From positions 29,657,292-29,721,291 of the forward strand of contig NC_053049.1 of the NCBI RefSeq assembly GCF_003473485.1: DNA of 64,000 nucleotides, in the 5' to 3' direction. The number at the start of each line of letters is the position of its first letter. Within the stretch, counting starts at the first letter, position 1. Position numbers and translations under genes: made by a program. This stretch comes from Medicago truncatula. Lineage: Eukaryota > Streptophyta > Magnoliopsida > Fabales > Fabaceae. Below the pieces are notes generated by a model that saw nothing but the letters and a program-made list of their open reading frames with translations, did not search any database and was not told the origin of the DNA. Positions 1 through 13,073 of the stretch are shown here, piece by piece.

Positions 1-482
1 ACCTTTTTCAAAACATATAAAAAACACCAAACAAATCAAACGTTAATTTCTACCCCGAACTACGAGGTTTTGATCCCTCACGGGTACGTAGGCAGAGGAC
101 CTTGTCCTTCCAAATCAATTAAAAAACAATTTTCTTTTTTTTCTTTTCAACTTTCAACTAAAAAAATATTTTTCTTTTTTCTTTTCAATTAAAATCAATT
201 TTCTTTTCTTTTTCAACTCATCATTCAATTCCATTTTCATCTCTTTAAAAGCAAGCAAGTTTAAGCACAAAAAGTTAAATAAAATCAAGAGGTTCTCGTA
301 GAGTACTACGAATATTTAGGGTGCTAATACCTTCCCTAAGTATAACCAACCCCCGAACCCTGAATCTCTTCAAAATGGGTTGTTTGGAACGTTTTCCCCT
401 AAAAAAAAATTTGTTCGGTCGTGATATAAAAAGTGAGTCAAAGTCAATCAAATGGCCTTGACGTCCGAAAAATGGCGCGGCA
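1..482 (+). repeat. Ogre 5' LTR, last 482 bp
   Basis: This stretch matches the end of the 3' LTR (about 13745-14225) almost base for base, ending in CA just before the primer-binding site. The first roughly 1.8 kb of this LTR lie outside the window. Confidence 0.93.
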
Positions 483-486
483 GAAA

Positions 487-504
487 TGGCGACTTCACTA
501 GGGA
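487..504 (+). other. Ogre primer-binding site
   Basis: The sequence tggcgacttcactaggga starts four bases after the LTR end. It resembles the tRNA-Arg-type primer-binding site described for Ogre elements. The tRNA identity is from knowledge of the family and was not checked base by base. Confidence 0.65.
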
Positions 505-1241
505 ACCTTAAGAGGGTTGAGCCTAACTTGGCTTTATTTAATTCTTTGCGCTCTAACTTGCTTAAAACAAAAAAAACAAAAATAAAGGATGGAAATACTG
601 GTATATATGTTCTCTTTTCTTCTTTCTTTTTTTTCCTTAACGTGAGTGGTGAGATAAGTCCTACACCCGGGCTTGAGGGAAACATAAGATAAGATGGTGG
701 TATAACCAAAGTGCCATTCCGAGAGTCAAGTCTCGTGTTTTGGTTCATGTGGTATAACCCCGCTCAATGGAGGAATCTTGGAAGTAATTTATGTTGGCAT
801 GAGTAGTCGTGTTGGCATTGTATTTTCAAGTGACCGTCGAAGTGGAGGACCTTTAGTTACCATTACCCATCTTGGCCTTTTAGGACGTAGTGCGGTGGCT
901 AATCAAGAGTAGTCTTGGTCTAGTTGATACGCGATACTACACTCAGACGAGACTTTCTTACGAACGTTGTTGGACCGGAAGTATTTCCGTAACCCGATGA
1001 CATTCGGAAGCGGTTAAAGACTCTGGGAACTTGGTAGAACCCGTGATACAGGTACAAATGAGACCATAGTCCTTACCAAATGGCGTGTTTACCCTTTGAC
1101 TCCATCATTGTGGACCTAAAACCTCACCATGTTTTCACCATTTGTGCAGCATAATCATGCATACATGCATTCATCCATAAAAACTTCTTTCATCAAAATA
1201 TCGAAGGGCTTATATAGTTTTTTTTTGTAAATATCAAAGGG

Positions 1242-2512
1242 ATGGAGAGAAGAAACACTAGGAAGTTTACTTTCAAGAAATTGGATTTGATGAACTTAAG
1301 GGATCTTGCAGTTAAGGTAGCTAGTCCGGAAGACTTTCATGATCGTCATGGGAGGCTGCTTGGTATCCTTTGGACAAATGTTGAGAAAGGATGTTTGGAG
1401 ACCTTGGTCCAATTTTATGACCCTACTTACCATTGTTTTACTTTCCCCGACTACCAACTTGCTCCCACCCTCGAGGAATACTCCTACTTAGTTGGCCTAC
1501 CAGTGCTTGACGAAGTACCATTTACCGGCCTTGAACCCATTCCAAAAGCCGCCACTATTGCAGATGCTCTCCATCTCGAAACCTCTCTCATAAAAACAAA
1601 ACTCACCATCAAAGGAAATCTTCCAAGCCTACCCGCCAAATTCCTTTACCAACAAGCCTCTGATTTCGCCGAAGTAAACAATGTCAACGCCTTTTACTCC
1701 ATCCTAGCCTTACTCATTTACGGCCTTGTACTGTTCCCAAATGTTGATAATTATGTTGACATCCATGCCATTCAAATCTTCCTCACAAAGAACCTGTCCC
1801 CACATTGTTAGCCGATATGTACCATTCCATACACGATCGGAACCAGGTAGGTCGTGGGGCTATCCTCGGTTGTGCACCTTTACTATACAAATGGTTTACC
1901 TCTCATTTACCCCAAACCCATTCCTTTCAAGCCAATCCAAGAAATCTCTCTTGGTCTAAAAGAATCATGTCCCTCACTCCATCTGACATAGCCTGGTATC
2001 ACGCCACCCATAACTTTAGAAACATCATTGTCAGTTGTGGAGAATACTCAAACGTACCCCTTCTCGGTATGCAAGGAGGAATCAGTTACAACCCTATCCT
2101 TGCCAAACGTCAGTTTGGATGCCCAATGGAAACTAAACCGTATAGCATCTACTTAGAGGGTGAATTCTACTTTAACCATGAAGATCCCACAAACAAGAGA
2201 GGAAAATTTGTTCAAGCTTGGCGTGCTATTCGCAGACTTAGCAGAAGCCAATTGGCGAAGAGATTAGACTTTTCACAAGGATCTCACACTCAATGGGTCA
2301 TTAATAGAGCTTCAAGTCTGGTCCTACCCTATCACCTCCCAAGATACCTATCTTCAACTACCCCAGCACCATCCTTACCCTTGGTTCCTGAGACGGTGAG
2401 AGAGTGCCAAGAGGAATTGGCTGAGTCAAACTGTGTAGGTGCCATTTGGAAAAGAAAGTATGATGAAGCTATGCTCAAGATGGAAACTATGAGTGGTAAA
2501 ATAGAACAATAG
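1242..2512 (+). pseudogene. Ogre ORF1 region (broken)
   Basis: This is the extra reading frame that Ogre elements carry between the 5' LTR and gag. The early part has the pattern FPDYQLAPTLEEYSYLVGLP, which resembles the plant mobile domain found in some transposons and plant nuclear proteins. The function of ORF1 in Ogre is unknown. The last part is lysine- and glutamate-rich. The region is not a single open frame in this copy. Confidence 0.75.
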
Positions 2513-2961
2513 GATCATGAGATTCGCTAGCAAAAGCAACAAATAGTTAAAAAAGATGCTCAGATCCAAGCTCAGAGCACAAGGCTCGCACAATTTATCA
2601 GCGCAAAGGAGCGTTGGGACTTTTTCAAGGACGCGCATTCAGATTCCGAGGAGTAGTCTACTTCAGGGGCTCAAGAATTTCCCAAAATGTTCTTATCTTT
2701 TCTGTTTTCGCTTTCTTTTATGAACTTTGGAGTCTATCCCTTGGCTCAGTTTGTAAAAAGGGAATTATCTTGTTTTTATTTATAAGTCTATCCTCTATCT
2801 CTTTATAATGTTTACAAAATAGCTTTTATAAGTCCTTCGATAAAAAAAAAAATGTGTCTATTTTTGCATAAGCATATCATGCATCATCTTGCATTTCATA
2901 GTCTCAAATCCAAGTCTCACACAAATTTTCTTCTCCAATCAAAGGTCAGCTCGTTTCAAAG

Positions 2962-5190
2962 GTGGCACCACGCATCCACTACAAGTCTACTCGTACTCAT
3001 TACACTCGTGCAACCGTTAAGAGAAAGATGGATTTTCTCGAGCAAGAGAATCGGGCACTCCGTGAAGAAGTGGCAGCCATGCAGACTAAGATGGACGAAA
3101 TGGTTGAAATGATGAAGACGATGGCAGATATGCGGACCCAAGAGCAAGCTCAGGCTCAGGCTCAGGCTCATGCTCTAGCACAAGCTCAAGCACAAATTCA
3201 TGCACAAACACAAGCTCCTCCACCTCCCACCAATACTCAGGCTGAAACATCTTCCTCTTCTATCCCTGAATGGACAATATGTGCCGACACTCCGACACAC
3301 TCTGCTCCACAGCTCTCCGTGCCTTGGTTCCCGCCTTTTACTACTGGCGAAATACTCCGTCCCATTGCTTGTGAAGCTCAGATGCCTACTCATCAGGTGA
3401 CTCATGTCCCTCTGCCTCCTGTAAAAGCTCCCCCAGTTGTCATGACTTACTCAGCACCTATGATTCACACTGCTCCACAAAATGAAGAACCCATCTTCCA
3501 TTCAAGGAGTATGAAGGCCTATGGTCAAGTGGAGGATTTACAAGAGAAGTATGATGAGATGTACCGTGAGATGAAAGCTCTCCGCGGAAAAGAAAGATTT
3601 GGAAAAACTGCTTATGACCTCTGTTTGGTGCTGAACGTCCAGATACCCCATAAGTTCAAGGTCCCAGATTTTGAAAAGTATAAAGGGAACTCCTGCCCTG
3701 AGGAACATCTAACAATGTATGCAAGAAGGATGTCCGCGTATGCTAAGGACGATCAGGTCCTTATTTATTACTTCCAAGAGAGCTTGGCTAGTCCCGCCTC
3801 AAAGTGGTACATGAATCTGGACAAAACAAAGATCCAAACTTTCCATGATCTGTGTGAAGCTTTTGTGGAACAATACAATTACAATGTAGATATGGCTCCA
3901 GACCGAAGTGATCTTCAAGCCATGACTCAGGGGGTTAAAGAAACATTCAAAGAGTATGCTCAGCGGTGGAGGGATGTTGCGGCCCAAGTCAGCCCACGTA
4001 TAGAAGAGAAGGAAATGACCAAACTCTTCTTAAAAACTCTCAGTCAGTTCTACTACGAGAAGATGGTCGGAAGTACGCCCAAGAACTTTGCTGAAATGGT
4101 TGGCATGGGTGTGGAGTTGGAAGAAGGAGTCCGAGAAGGACGTTTAGTAAAAGATGGAGCTTCTACCAGTGGAACCAAGAGATATGGCACCCACATCTCG
4201 AGAAAGAAAGAACATGAGGTTAGTATGGTGGCCTAAGGAAGGCCTCAGCAAACTTATCCAACCTATCAACACATTGCTGCCATCACACCTGCTGCCAATA
4301 TTATTCATCCCCCAAATAGCCAGCCTCAATTCCCACAATATCCTCAACACCCTCAACAATATCCCCAACAACCATACCAGCAACGTCCATACCAACAACA
4401 ACCATATCAACAAAATCCCCCACATCCCTATCATCAACAGCAACCTCGACCACAGAGAATGCAATTTGACCCAATCCCCGTCACTATGCAGAGTTACTTC
4501 CAGGATTACTCAGAAATAACTTGGTTTAAACCAGGCCTCCTCCTCCAGTACCAGAAAGACTGCCAGCATGGTACATACCTGATCAGACTTGTGATTTCCA
4601 TCAAGGGGCCCCAGGTCATAATATTGAAAGTTGTTATGCCTTTAAGTATGCAGTCCAGAGGCTAATCAAAGAAAAGAAGATAACCTTCACACACTCAGCG
4701 CCAAATATTCAAACCAATCCATTGCCAAACCATGGTGCTGCAACTGTCAACATGGTCGAAGATTGCCAAGAGACTCACCATATTCTCGACGTTCAACAAA
4801 TCCGAACACCTTTGGTCCCATTACATGCCAAGTTATGCAAAGTAAACCTCTTTAAACATGATCATGATGGCTGCAACGAGTGCCTTCTGAACCCCTGGGG
4901 TTGTCAGAAAGTGAAAGATGATATTCAAGGACTTTTGAACCAAGGAGAACTGGTCGTTGAAAGAAAATGTGATAATGTATGTGTTATAACTCCTGAAGAG
5001 CCTATGGAGATATTTTACGACAGTCGGAGGTCAGTTGCTGCTCCTTTAGTGATTTGCTTGCCTGGTCCAATACCTTATACTTCTGAGAAGGCAATTCCTT
5101 ACAAGTACAATGCCACTATGATAATGGTCGTGAAGTTCCAATACCACCTTTGCCTTCTGTGGGAAATATTGCCGAAGATAGTAGAATACT
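2962..5190 (+). pseudogene. Ogre gag and gag-protease linker region (broken)
   Basis: An N-terminal coiled coil (FLEQENRALREEVAAMQ followed by heptads) leads into a Gln/Ala-rich stretch and then a typical retrotransposon gag core around 3500-4150, with the pattern WYMNLDKTKIQTFHDLCEAF. After it come a Gln/Pro/Tyr-rich tract and a Cys-containing segment (CNECLLNPWGC), typical of legume Ogre copies between gag and protease. Gag would form the intracellular particle. The region is interrupted in this copy. Confidence 0.85.
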
Positions 5191-6037
5191 GAGGAATGGG
5201 CGTGTTATCCCTCTAGTGTTTCCAAAGAAAGTTGACGCTCCGGTGACTGAAGAAACTCGAACTAAAGATTCCGGTGCAATCAAAGATGTGGGTCAGACTA
5301 GTGGGACCAAGTCATGTTCTGATTTTGATGAGATTCTCAAGCTGATAAAGAAAAGTGAGTACAAAGTGGTTGATCAACTGATGCAGACTCCGTCAAAAAT
5401 ATCCATAATGTCTTTATTGCTGAATTCTGAGGCTCATAAGGGAGCTTTGATGAAAGTCTTGGAGCAAGCTTTTGTAGACCATGATGTGACTGTGGGACAA
5501 TTCGATGGAATAGTGGGGAATATCACTGCATGCAACAATCTGAGTTTCAGTGACGAAGAGCTCCCAGAGGAAGGAAGGAACCATAATTTGGCATTGCATA
5601 TATCTGTGAACTGCAAGACTGATGCTTTGTCAAATGTGTTGGTAGATACCGGGTCATCGTTAAATGTAATGGCCAAAACGACCTATGATCAGCTTTCTTA
5701 CAAGGGTACACCTTTGAGACAAAGTGGAGTAATGGTGAAAGCTTTTGATGGTTCGAGGAAGAATGTTCTCGGAGAGGTGATTCTGCCTATTACAATTGGG
5801 CCACAGGATTTCCAGATTACTTTTCAAGTGATGGACATCCAAGCATCCTACAGCTGTTTACTAGGCCGACCCTGGATTCATGAAGCGGGGGCAGTAACGT
5901 CTACCTTGCATCAGAAGTTAAAGTTTGTGAAGAATGGGAAGCTGGTAACGGTAAATGGTGAAGAAGCTTTATTAGTAAGTCATTTATCGTCTTTCTCCTT
6001 CATCGGAGCCGATAGCGTTGAAGGGACATCTTTTTAA
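5150..6037 (+). pseudogene. Ogre aspartic protease region
   Basis: The retropepsin signature VLVDTGSSLNVM lies near 5640-5675, and the second conserved block CLLGRPWIHEAGAV near 5850-5890. The protease would cleave the Gag-Pol polyprotein. In Ogre it is joined to RT by splicing. It is part of a broken element. Confidence 0.88.
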
Positions 6038-6379
6038 GGACTTGCCATAGAGGAAGAGAGTACCAAGAGGAGTGAGGCATCTATCTCTTCTCTAAAAGAT
6101 GCTCAAAAAGTGATACAAGCTGGAGGCTCTCCCAGCTGGGGAAAGTTGATAGAACTGCCAGAGAACAAGCGCCGAGAAGGACTGGGTTTCTGCCCATCAG
6201 CTGATTTGTCCAAGCCTAAGATCGTTGTCGAACCGATCAGAGGTACTTTCCACAGTTCTGGGTTCATTCATGCAATCATTGAAGATAATCCCGAAAGAGT
6301 GCCACGAAGCTTTGTGACACAAGGAGGGTCTAGCCACAATTGGGTTGCTGTAGATGTTCCTTTTATTGCTCATTTATCC

Positions 6380-6645
6380 AAGTAATGCACTTTGTTTCGT
6401 CTTTTATGCTTTTTTAAAGAAAATCCTTTCGCCCCGCCCCAAGCGAAAGTGAATCTATCTAGGGCTTTTTGCTTCAAGAATTTATCATCAATCAAATAAA
6501 AATGTCGTTTTGTTCCCAACCTTTTGCCTTGCTTTCTTTTATGTTTTTAGAAAAAATGGTAATACAAAAAACCGAAAACATAATCACCTTCTAAAAATCT
6601 GCACTTACTTGTTTTCTAAAAAAATCATCAATCATATATGCAGAT
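6380..6645 (+). other. Probable Ogre family intron between protease and RT
   Basis: Ogre elements are known to remove an intron between the protease and RT segments in part of their transcripts. Here a non-conserved, T-rich stretch separates the two domains, with a plausible donor near 6380 and a T-rich acceptor ending in tatatgcag near 6645. The boundaries are approximate and inferred from the family. Confidence 0.5.
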
Positions 6646-6649
6646 TAAA

Positions 6650-9600
6650 ACCCAATGAACCCGTTGAACAACATAGCCCTATGATCTCTCCCAACTTTGA
6701 GTTCCCTGTGTATGAGGCGGAAGAAGAAGAGAATGAAGAGATTCCCGACGAAATCTCCCGGCTACTTGAACAAGAAAGAAAGACCATTCAGCCTTATGGG
6801 GAAGAATTAGAAGCAATCAACTTGGGTACCGAAGAAGACAAGAAGGAGGTCAAGATTGGGGCATCACTTGAGGCAAGTGTCAAGAAGCGAGTGATAGAGC
6901 TTCTCAAAGAATATGTTGATGTGTTCGCTTGGTCGTACCGAGATATACCGGGTCTGGATACTGATATCGTGGTACACCATTTACCTTTGAAACCCGAGTG
7001 TCCGCCGGTCAAGCAGAAATTAAGAAGAACCCGTCCTGATATGGCCCTCAAGATTAAAGAGGAAGTGCAGAAACAGATCGATGCAGGTTTCCTCGTTACA
7101 TCAAAATACCCTCAATGGCTAGCCAACATAGTGCCTGTTCCGAAGAAGGATGGCAAAGTCAGAATGTGTGTTGATTACCGTGACCTTAACAAAGCTAGTC
7201 CCAAAGATGATTTCCCATTACCTCATATTGATGTACTGGTTGACAGCACTGCAAAATCCAAAGTGTTCTCCCTCATGGATGGTTTCTCCGGTTACAATCA
7301 GATCAAGATGGCGCCCGAAGACAAAGAGAAGACGTCTTTCATCACACCTTGGGGCACTTTCTATTACAGAGTAATGGCGTTCGATTTGATCAATGCAGGG
7401 GATACTTATCAAAGGGGTATGACTACTATCTTTCACGACATGATACACAAAGAGATTGAGGTTTATGTGGATGACATGATCGTCTAGTCAATCACTGAAG
7501 AACAACATGTTGAGTATTTGCTAAAGATGTTCCAACGGCTAAGAAAGTACAGACTTCGTCTGAATCCCAACAAGTGTACTTTTGGTGTTAGATCCGGAAA
7601 GCTTCTGGGCTTCATTGTTAGTCAGAAAGGTATTGAAGTAGATCCAGCAAAGGTCAAAGCCATCAGAGAAATGCCAGCTCCGCAAACAGAAAAACAAGTA
7701 AGGGGGTTTCTCGGACGACTGAATTACATCTCCCGTTTCATTTCTCATATGACTGCAACATGTGGGCCGATATTCAAACTCCTCTGCAAGGATCAAGGGA
7801 TTGATTGGACAGAAGATTGCCAGAAAGCTTTTGATAGCATCAAAGCGTACTTACTAGAACCTCCGATTCTCATCCCTCCAGTTGAAGGAAGACCACTAAT
7901 CATGTACCTGACTGTACTAGAAGATTCCATGGGTTGTGTGCTCGGACAACAAGACGAAATTGGAAGAAAGGAGCATGCCATTTATTATTTAAGCAAGAAG
8001 TTTACTGATTGTGAATCTCGCTATTCCATGCTCGAGAAGACCTATTGCGCACTAGCCTGGGCTGCCAAACGTCTCCGTCACTATATGATTAGTCATACTA
8101 CTTGGTTGATATCTAAGATGGATCCGATCAAGTACATCTTTGAGAAACCTGCTTTGACAGGAAGAATTGCCCGGTGGCAGATGTTATTATCCGAATATGA
8201 TATTGAGTATCGTACCCAGAAAGCAATCAAAGGCAGTATCCTTGCTGATCACTTGGCTCACCAACCAATTGAAGACTATCAGCCCATCAAGTTCGACTTT
8301 CCTGATGAAGAGATTATGTATTTGAAGATGAAAGATTGTGACGAACCGCTACTCGGGGAAGGTCCAGATCCTGAATCAAAATGGGGTCTAATATTCGACG
8401 GAGCTGTTAATGTTTATGGTAGTGGAATTGGGGCAATCATTATTACTCCTAAGGGTGCACACATCCCCTTCACTGCCAAGTTGACGTTCGACTGTACAAA
8501 CAACATGGCAGAGTACGAAGCGTGTATCATGGGTATCGAAGAAGCCATCGATCTAAGAATCAAGAACCTCGACATTTATGGTGACTCAGCCCTTGTAATC
8601 AATCAAATCACAGGAGAATGGGAGACTCGTCACCCCGGATTGGTTCCCTACAAAGACTATGCAAGACGATTACTGACCTTCTTCAACAAAGTCGAGCTAC
8701 ACCATATTCCTCGTGATGAGAACCAGATGGCGGATGCTCTGGCTACTTTGTCTTCAATGTACCAAGTAAATCGTCGGAATGAAGTACCACTGATCCATAT
8801 CAGACGTCTTGAAAGACCCGCTCATGTATTCGCCACTGAAGAAGTTGTTGATGACAAGCCATGGTTCCACGATATCAAATGTTTCCTTCAAAGGCAAGAG
8901 TATCCACTTGGAGCATCCAGTAAAGACAAGAAGACTTTAAGAAGATTGTCTGGCAATTTCTTCCTAAACGAGGACATTCTGTATAAAAGAAACTTTAACA
9001 TGGTGTTGCTCAGATGTGTTGACACACATGAGGCAGACTTATTGATGCATGAAATACACGAAGGATCCTTTGGGACTCATTCTAGCGGACATACAATGGC
9101 CAAAAAGATATTGAGAGCAGGCTATTACTGGATGACAATGGAAGCCGACTGTTACAAGCATGCCAGGAAGTGTTATAAGTGTCAAATCTATGCCAATAAG
9201 ATTCATGTGCCGCCGACTGCACTCAATGTTCTTTCCTCCCCATGGCCATTCTCTATGTGGGGCATTGACATGATTGGAAGAATTGAACCGAAAGCTTCAA
9301 ATGGACACCGCTTCATTCTAGTGGCTATTGACTATTTCACCAAGTGGGTTGAAGCTGCATCTTATGCTAATGTGACCAAGCAGGTGGTAGTCAAGTTTAT
9401 CAAAGAATCATATTATTTGCCGCTATGGTGTCCCTAGCCGGATCATTACAGATAATGGGACGAATCTGAACAACAAGATGATGAAAGAATTGTGTGATGA
9501 TTTCAAGATCGAACACCATAATTCTTCATCTTACAGACCTCAGATGAATGGTGCCGTCGAAGCTGCAAACAAAAATATAAAGAAGATCATCCAGAAGATG

Positions 9601-10110
9601 GTGGTGACTTATAAAGATTGGCATGAGATGCTTCCCTTTGCATTACATGGATATCGTACTTCGGTACGCACATCAACAGGGGCAACCCCTTTCTCTTTGG
9701 TATATGGCATGGAGGCAGTACTTCCCGTAGAAGTTGAGATTCCTTCAATGCGAGTTTTAATGGAGGCTGAATTATCAGAGGCCGAGTGGATTCAAAGTAG
9801 GTATGACCAATTGAATCTGATCGAAGAAAAGCGCATGTCTGCTCTTTGTCATGGTCAGCTGTATCAAAAGAGGATGAAGCAGGCTTTTGACAAGAAAGTT
9901 CATCCCCGTGAATTCAAAGAAGGTGATCTTGTGCTCAAAAAGATCTTGACTTTCCAACCCGACTCTAGGGGCAAGTGGACGCCTAACTATGAAGGCCCGT
10001 ATGTTGTCAAGAAAGCTTACTCAGGCGGTGCCATGACTCTTCAAACCATGGATGGTGAAGAACTTTCACGTCCTGTGAACACAGATGCAGTCAAGAAATA
10101 CTTTGTCTAA
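6650..10110 (+). pseudogene. Ogre pol region: RT, RNase H, archaeal-type RNase H, integrase (broken)
   Basis: Reverse transcriptase spans about 6900-7800, with VDYRDLNKASPKDDFPLPHID and the catalytic box YVDD near 7465. A retroviral-type RNase H follows around 7860-8300. A second, archaeal-type RNase H spans 8370-8760 (LIFDGAVNVYGSGIGA, then ENQMADALATLSS); this doubling marks the Tat/Ogre lineage. Integrase spans about 9000-10110, with an HHCC zinc finger near 9050-9190 and a core that starts with WGIDMIGRI. No chromodomain is seen. The region is interrupted in this copy. Confidence 0.93.
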
Positions 10111-10125
10111 AAATTATAAAGAACA

Positions 10126-10287
10126 GCTCGGTAAGTCGAAAACCCGAAAAGGGCGGCTTAGGCAAAAATGAGCGTCTCGGTGGGCTGAAAACCCGAAAGG
10201 GCGGCTCAAGCAAAAATTAGAGACATTAAACAGAAATCATTATCCTGGTAGGCTAAAAACCCGAAAGGGCGGTCTATGCAAAAGTTA
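10126..10287 (+). repeat. Three copies of a short hairpin repeat just after integrase
   Basis: Three related units of 42-45 bp begin near 10126, 10176 and 10246. Each contains the core aaaacccgaaagggcgg followed by a purine-rich tail with gcaaaa. They lie in the Ogre 3' untranslated region immediately after the integrase stop. Role unknown. Confidence 0.75.
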
Positions 10288-11289
10288 AGGATAAAAAGAA
10301 AAAGACAAAGTAACTGCATCCAGTCAGGCACAATCCACTTGGGGCATGTCTACTATCAAAGAATCTCCAAATCTGAGGCATCAAAAGAAGCAAAATTCAA
10401 GAGTTGTAAGGGGGAATGGGGTTATGAAGTTCAATGTACCTTCCCATTTTAAAATTACCATTTTTTTTCAAATTTTGTAAAAAAAAAATCCATGAAGTCA
10501 TGCCATCTGCAGGCTGTCATTCAATCAATAATATTTGAGCCTATGGCCCTTCTGTTTGAAATTCCCCTGTTATTCTATTTTTAAAGTTCTTTCCATTGTT
10601 TGATGATAATATTTCGAAGTAGAATTCTTAAAAACTTTTTTCAATGTCTCTTAAAAAGGCGTAAATGCACAAGTACATATTAGGACTTGAGAGTGAAGGA
10701 AGCATGCGTCAGCACGTTCCTCAAAGAATGATTAGACCCCACCAGACAAGCATGATTGGACGCTGTTGAAAATTCAAAAAAAGAGGGCACAACGACGGAA
10801 GTGTGTCAATGGAAGAACATTATGTATCAGCTTACAAATGGCGACTTTTTCCAGACTTTTAATGGGTTTCGTCCCCATAAGGCATATGTTTGATACTTTG
10901 TCCCCAATGAGGTCATCTCCAAGGAAGTTTGCCGAGTGTATAGTACTGTAATGTCAGTCCACTTTCCACCTTACCAAATCTTGTCTTGTCTCATCGAGTC
11001 CATCTATTATACAATAAATACATTCATGCTTTCGGACGTTAATACATTCATACACCCATACATCCATGCATCAACACTTTCATACATTCTTATACAACAT
11101 ATGCATCGCATCATTCGTACGTGGTTGCATCAATCACACAAAGTTTTGTTCAATAATATCCCCTCAGTTCGGTCCTCGTTTCATCATTATGTCAAGTGGC
11201 AAGTTCTAACAAATGAACAGCTTGTAATCATCATTTACATCAAAGGTGTCATCCCCAGTGTGTCTGGTCAAGAGATGTCACGAATCAAT

Positions 11290-11500
11290 CAATTCCAAGC
11301 GGCAAGTTCCTGACAAAAGGACAGCTTGAATCTATGTTCAGTCAATTTCAAGCGGCAAGTTCCTGACAAAAGGACAGCTTGAATCTATGTTCATCCAATT
11401 TCAAGCGGCAAGTTTCCGACAAAAGGACAGCTTGAATCTATTTTTGTCAATTTCAAGTGGCTAGTTTCCGACAAAAGGACAGCTTGAACTCATTTCAAAA
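11290..11500 (+). repeat. Four tandem 53-bp repeats in the Ogre 3' region
   Basis: Units start near 11290, 11343, 11396 and 11448. Each holds caagcggcaagtt and aaaggacagcttg, which can pair (caagc with gcttg, tcct with agga) into a small hairpin. A more diverged copy lies upstream near 11190-11225. Subrepeats in this region are common in Ogre elements. Confidence 0.85.
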
Positions 11501-11813
11501 GTGCCATACCCGGCATAAAGTCGTGCTAGCCATGTCACTAATCAATTTCAATTTCAATTTCAAAAAGTGTCATTTCCAGCATAGCTGTGCCACTAATGTC
11601 ACTAGTCAATTTTCAATTTCAATATAAACCAATACAATAACTGACAGTATTTTCCCCAGTGAAACTACATTCCCCTAGCGGAGTCGGATCCCTTTTTTCA
11701 GCGAATTCGGGTATCCCATTGTTGTTTCTCATTCCTGTCAAGCCATCTATGTCGTCCTGCATTCATGGTTGCCTCACATGCATTCGTAATTGCATCGCAT
11801 GCATTCATAACAT

Positions 11814-11942
11814 CTTAGGTCAAAAATTGTGTACTTTGTATTTAAGTCTCTTCGACCTGTCAAATCAAAGATTTCATCTTCAAATCTCCGGACGAAGAAA
11901 CTTAAATAGGGGCATCTGTCATACCCCAATTTTTGACCTAAG
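11814..11942 (+). other. Long stem-loop spanning the polypurine tract and LTR start
   Basis: The 16 bases at 11814-11829 (cttaggtcaaaaattg) are perfectly complementary to 11927-11942. Inside them, 11839-11854 pairs with 11893-11908 with one mismatch. The internal loop between the two stems holds the polypurine tract and the first bases of the 3' LTR. The pairing is seen directly; a role in priming or packaging is inference. Confidence 0.8.
11901..11916 (+). other. Ogre polypurine tract region
   Basis: The purine run aaataggggcatc ends directly at the TGTCATACCCC start of the 3' LTR. This is the position and form of the plus-strand primer in Ogre. Confidence 0.65.
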
Positions 11943-12278
11943 ACAGCACTAACACGTGTCATTTAACTCCGACCGGTCTCAGCCTTTCGAGCAAAAAATT
12001 CGGCAGGGAGGTATTTTAAAATACCTCATAGTTGATTCCGAGTCGGGCCCTCTTCTCTCAATTTTCATTTAATTTTAATTTCCATCTTTTATTAACTTTA
12101 AATTCATTTTTTTTAACCTTTATTTTATCTTGTTTTTGTTTTATTTATTTTTAGTCCTTTTATTTTATTTTTAATGTCCAAAATAAATCAAAATTTTTGT
12201 CCGATAATATCCAAACACAGCTCAAAACAGGCTGTCATATTCCTCTCCAAGCAACAAAATTTTTCTCATTTCAAGCTC

Positions 12279-12286
12279 TATATATA
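12279..12286 (+). promoter_or_regulatory. TATA-like box of the Ogre LTR
   Basis: The sequence tatatata lies about 360 bp into the LTR and is followed by acaaacacgc. This is a plausible core promoter for the element; the start site cannot be shown from sequence alone. Confidence 0.45.
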
Positions 12287-13073
12287 CAAACACGCAAGCA
12301 GCCAAGAAAAAGGGGGGCCCAACAAGAAAAACATTCCACGGCCAAGCACACAGACACAATAATTCTCACTCCATTTTCTTACAATCCAAACCTGCAAACA
12401 TAAATTTCAAACCAGAACATCTCTAACACAAGATCAACAACCAAACTCACAGATTCGGTAACCAAACCGCACAACACACACATCACAAGAACACAAACTA
12501 TTCTCACAACAACAACAACGAACCATCACAACTCAAACCGAATCCAAACCGGATCTACCCAAAAGGTAGTATATTTTTTTTTCTCTTTAGATCTAGGTCA
12601 AACCGCTTAGTAAAAATAATTTTTGAGTTTAAAATCAGAAAGAGTGAGTGAAAAGAAGGAGAGAGGACGAAAAAAATAAAAAAAAGGACAAGTTTTTAAC
12701 TCCGGCGCGGTGGCGCCGCCACGATAACTCGCCGGCCGCCGCGCCGGAAAACCCAATCTGGCCGGAGAAGAAGAAGGACGGAAAGAGAGAGAAGAGAGTT
12801 TCTCTCTCTAAAAGAGAGTGAAGAGAGAGAAGAGAAAGGAAAAAATGAGAAAAAAAGGAAAGAATGGGTATTTATACCCCTTTTATTTGGCAGATTAAAT
12901 CAAGGCCGTTGATCAAATCAATGGCCGAGATTCGATCTTTGAGGTCCAACCTTGTTCTTGGCCCATCTTTTTCGTTTTATTTTCTGCACTCCCCTTTACT
13001 GCTCACACACCCCCAACATCTCATTTTTCTAATTTCTTTTTCATGCATTTTAATTCTCGCTCTATCTGTTAAT

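Noticed and set aside
275-748. 157-codon minus-strand frame near the left edge
   Set aside because: It runs through the LTR and leader of the Ogre on the opposite strand and has a repeat in the 3' LTR; no protein features.
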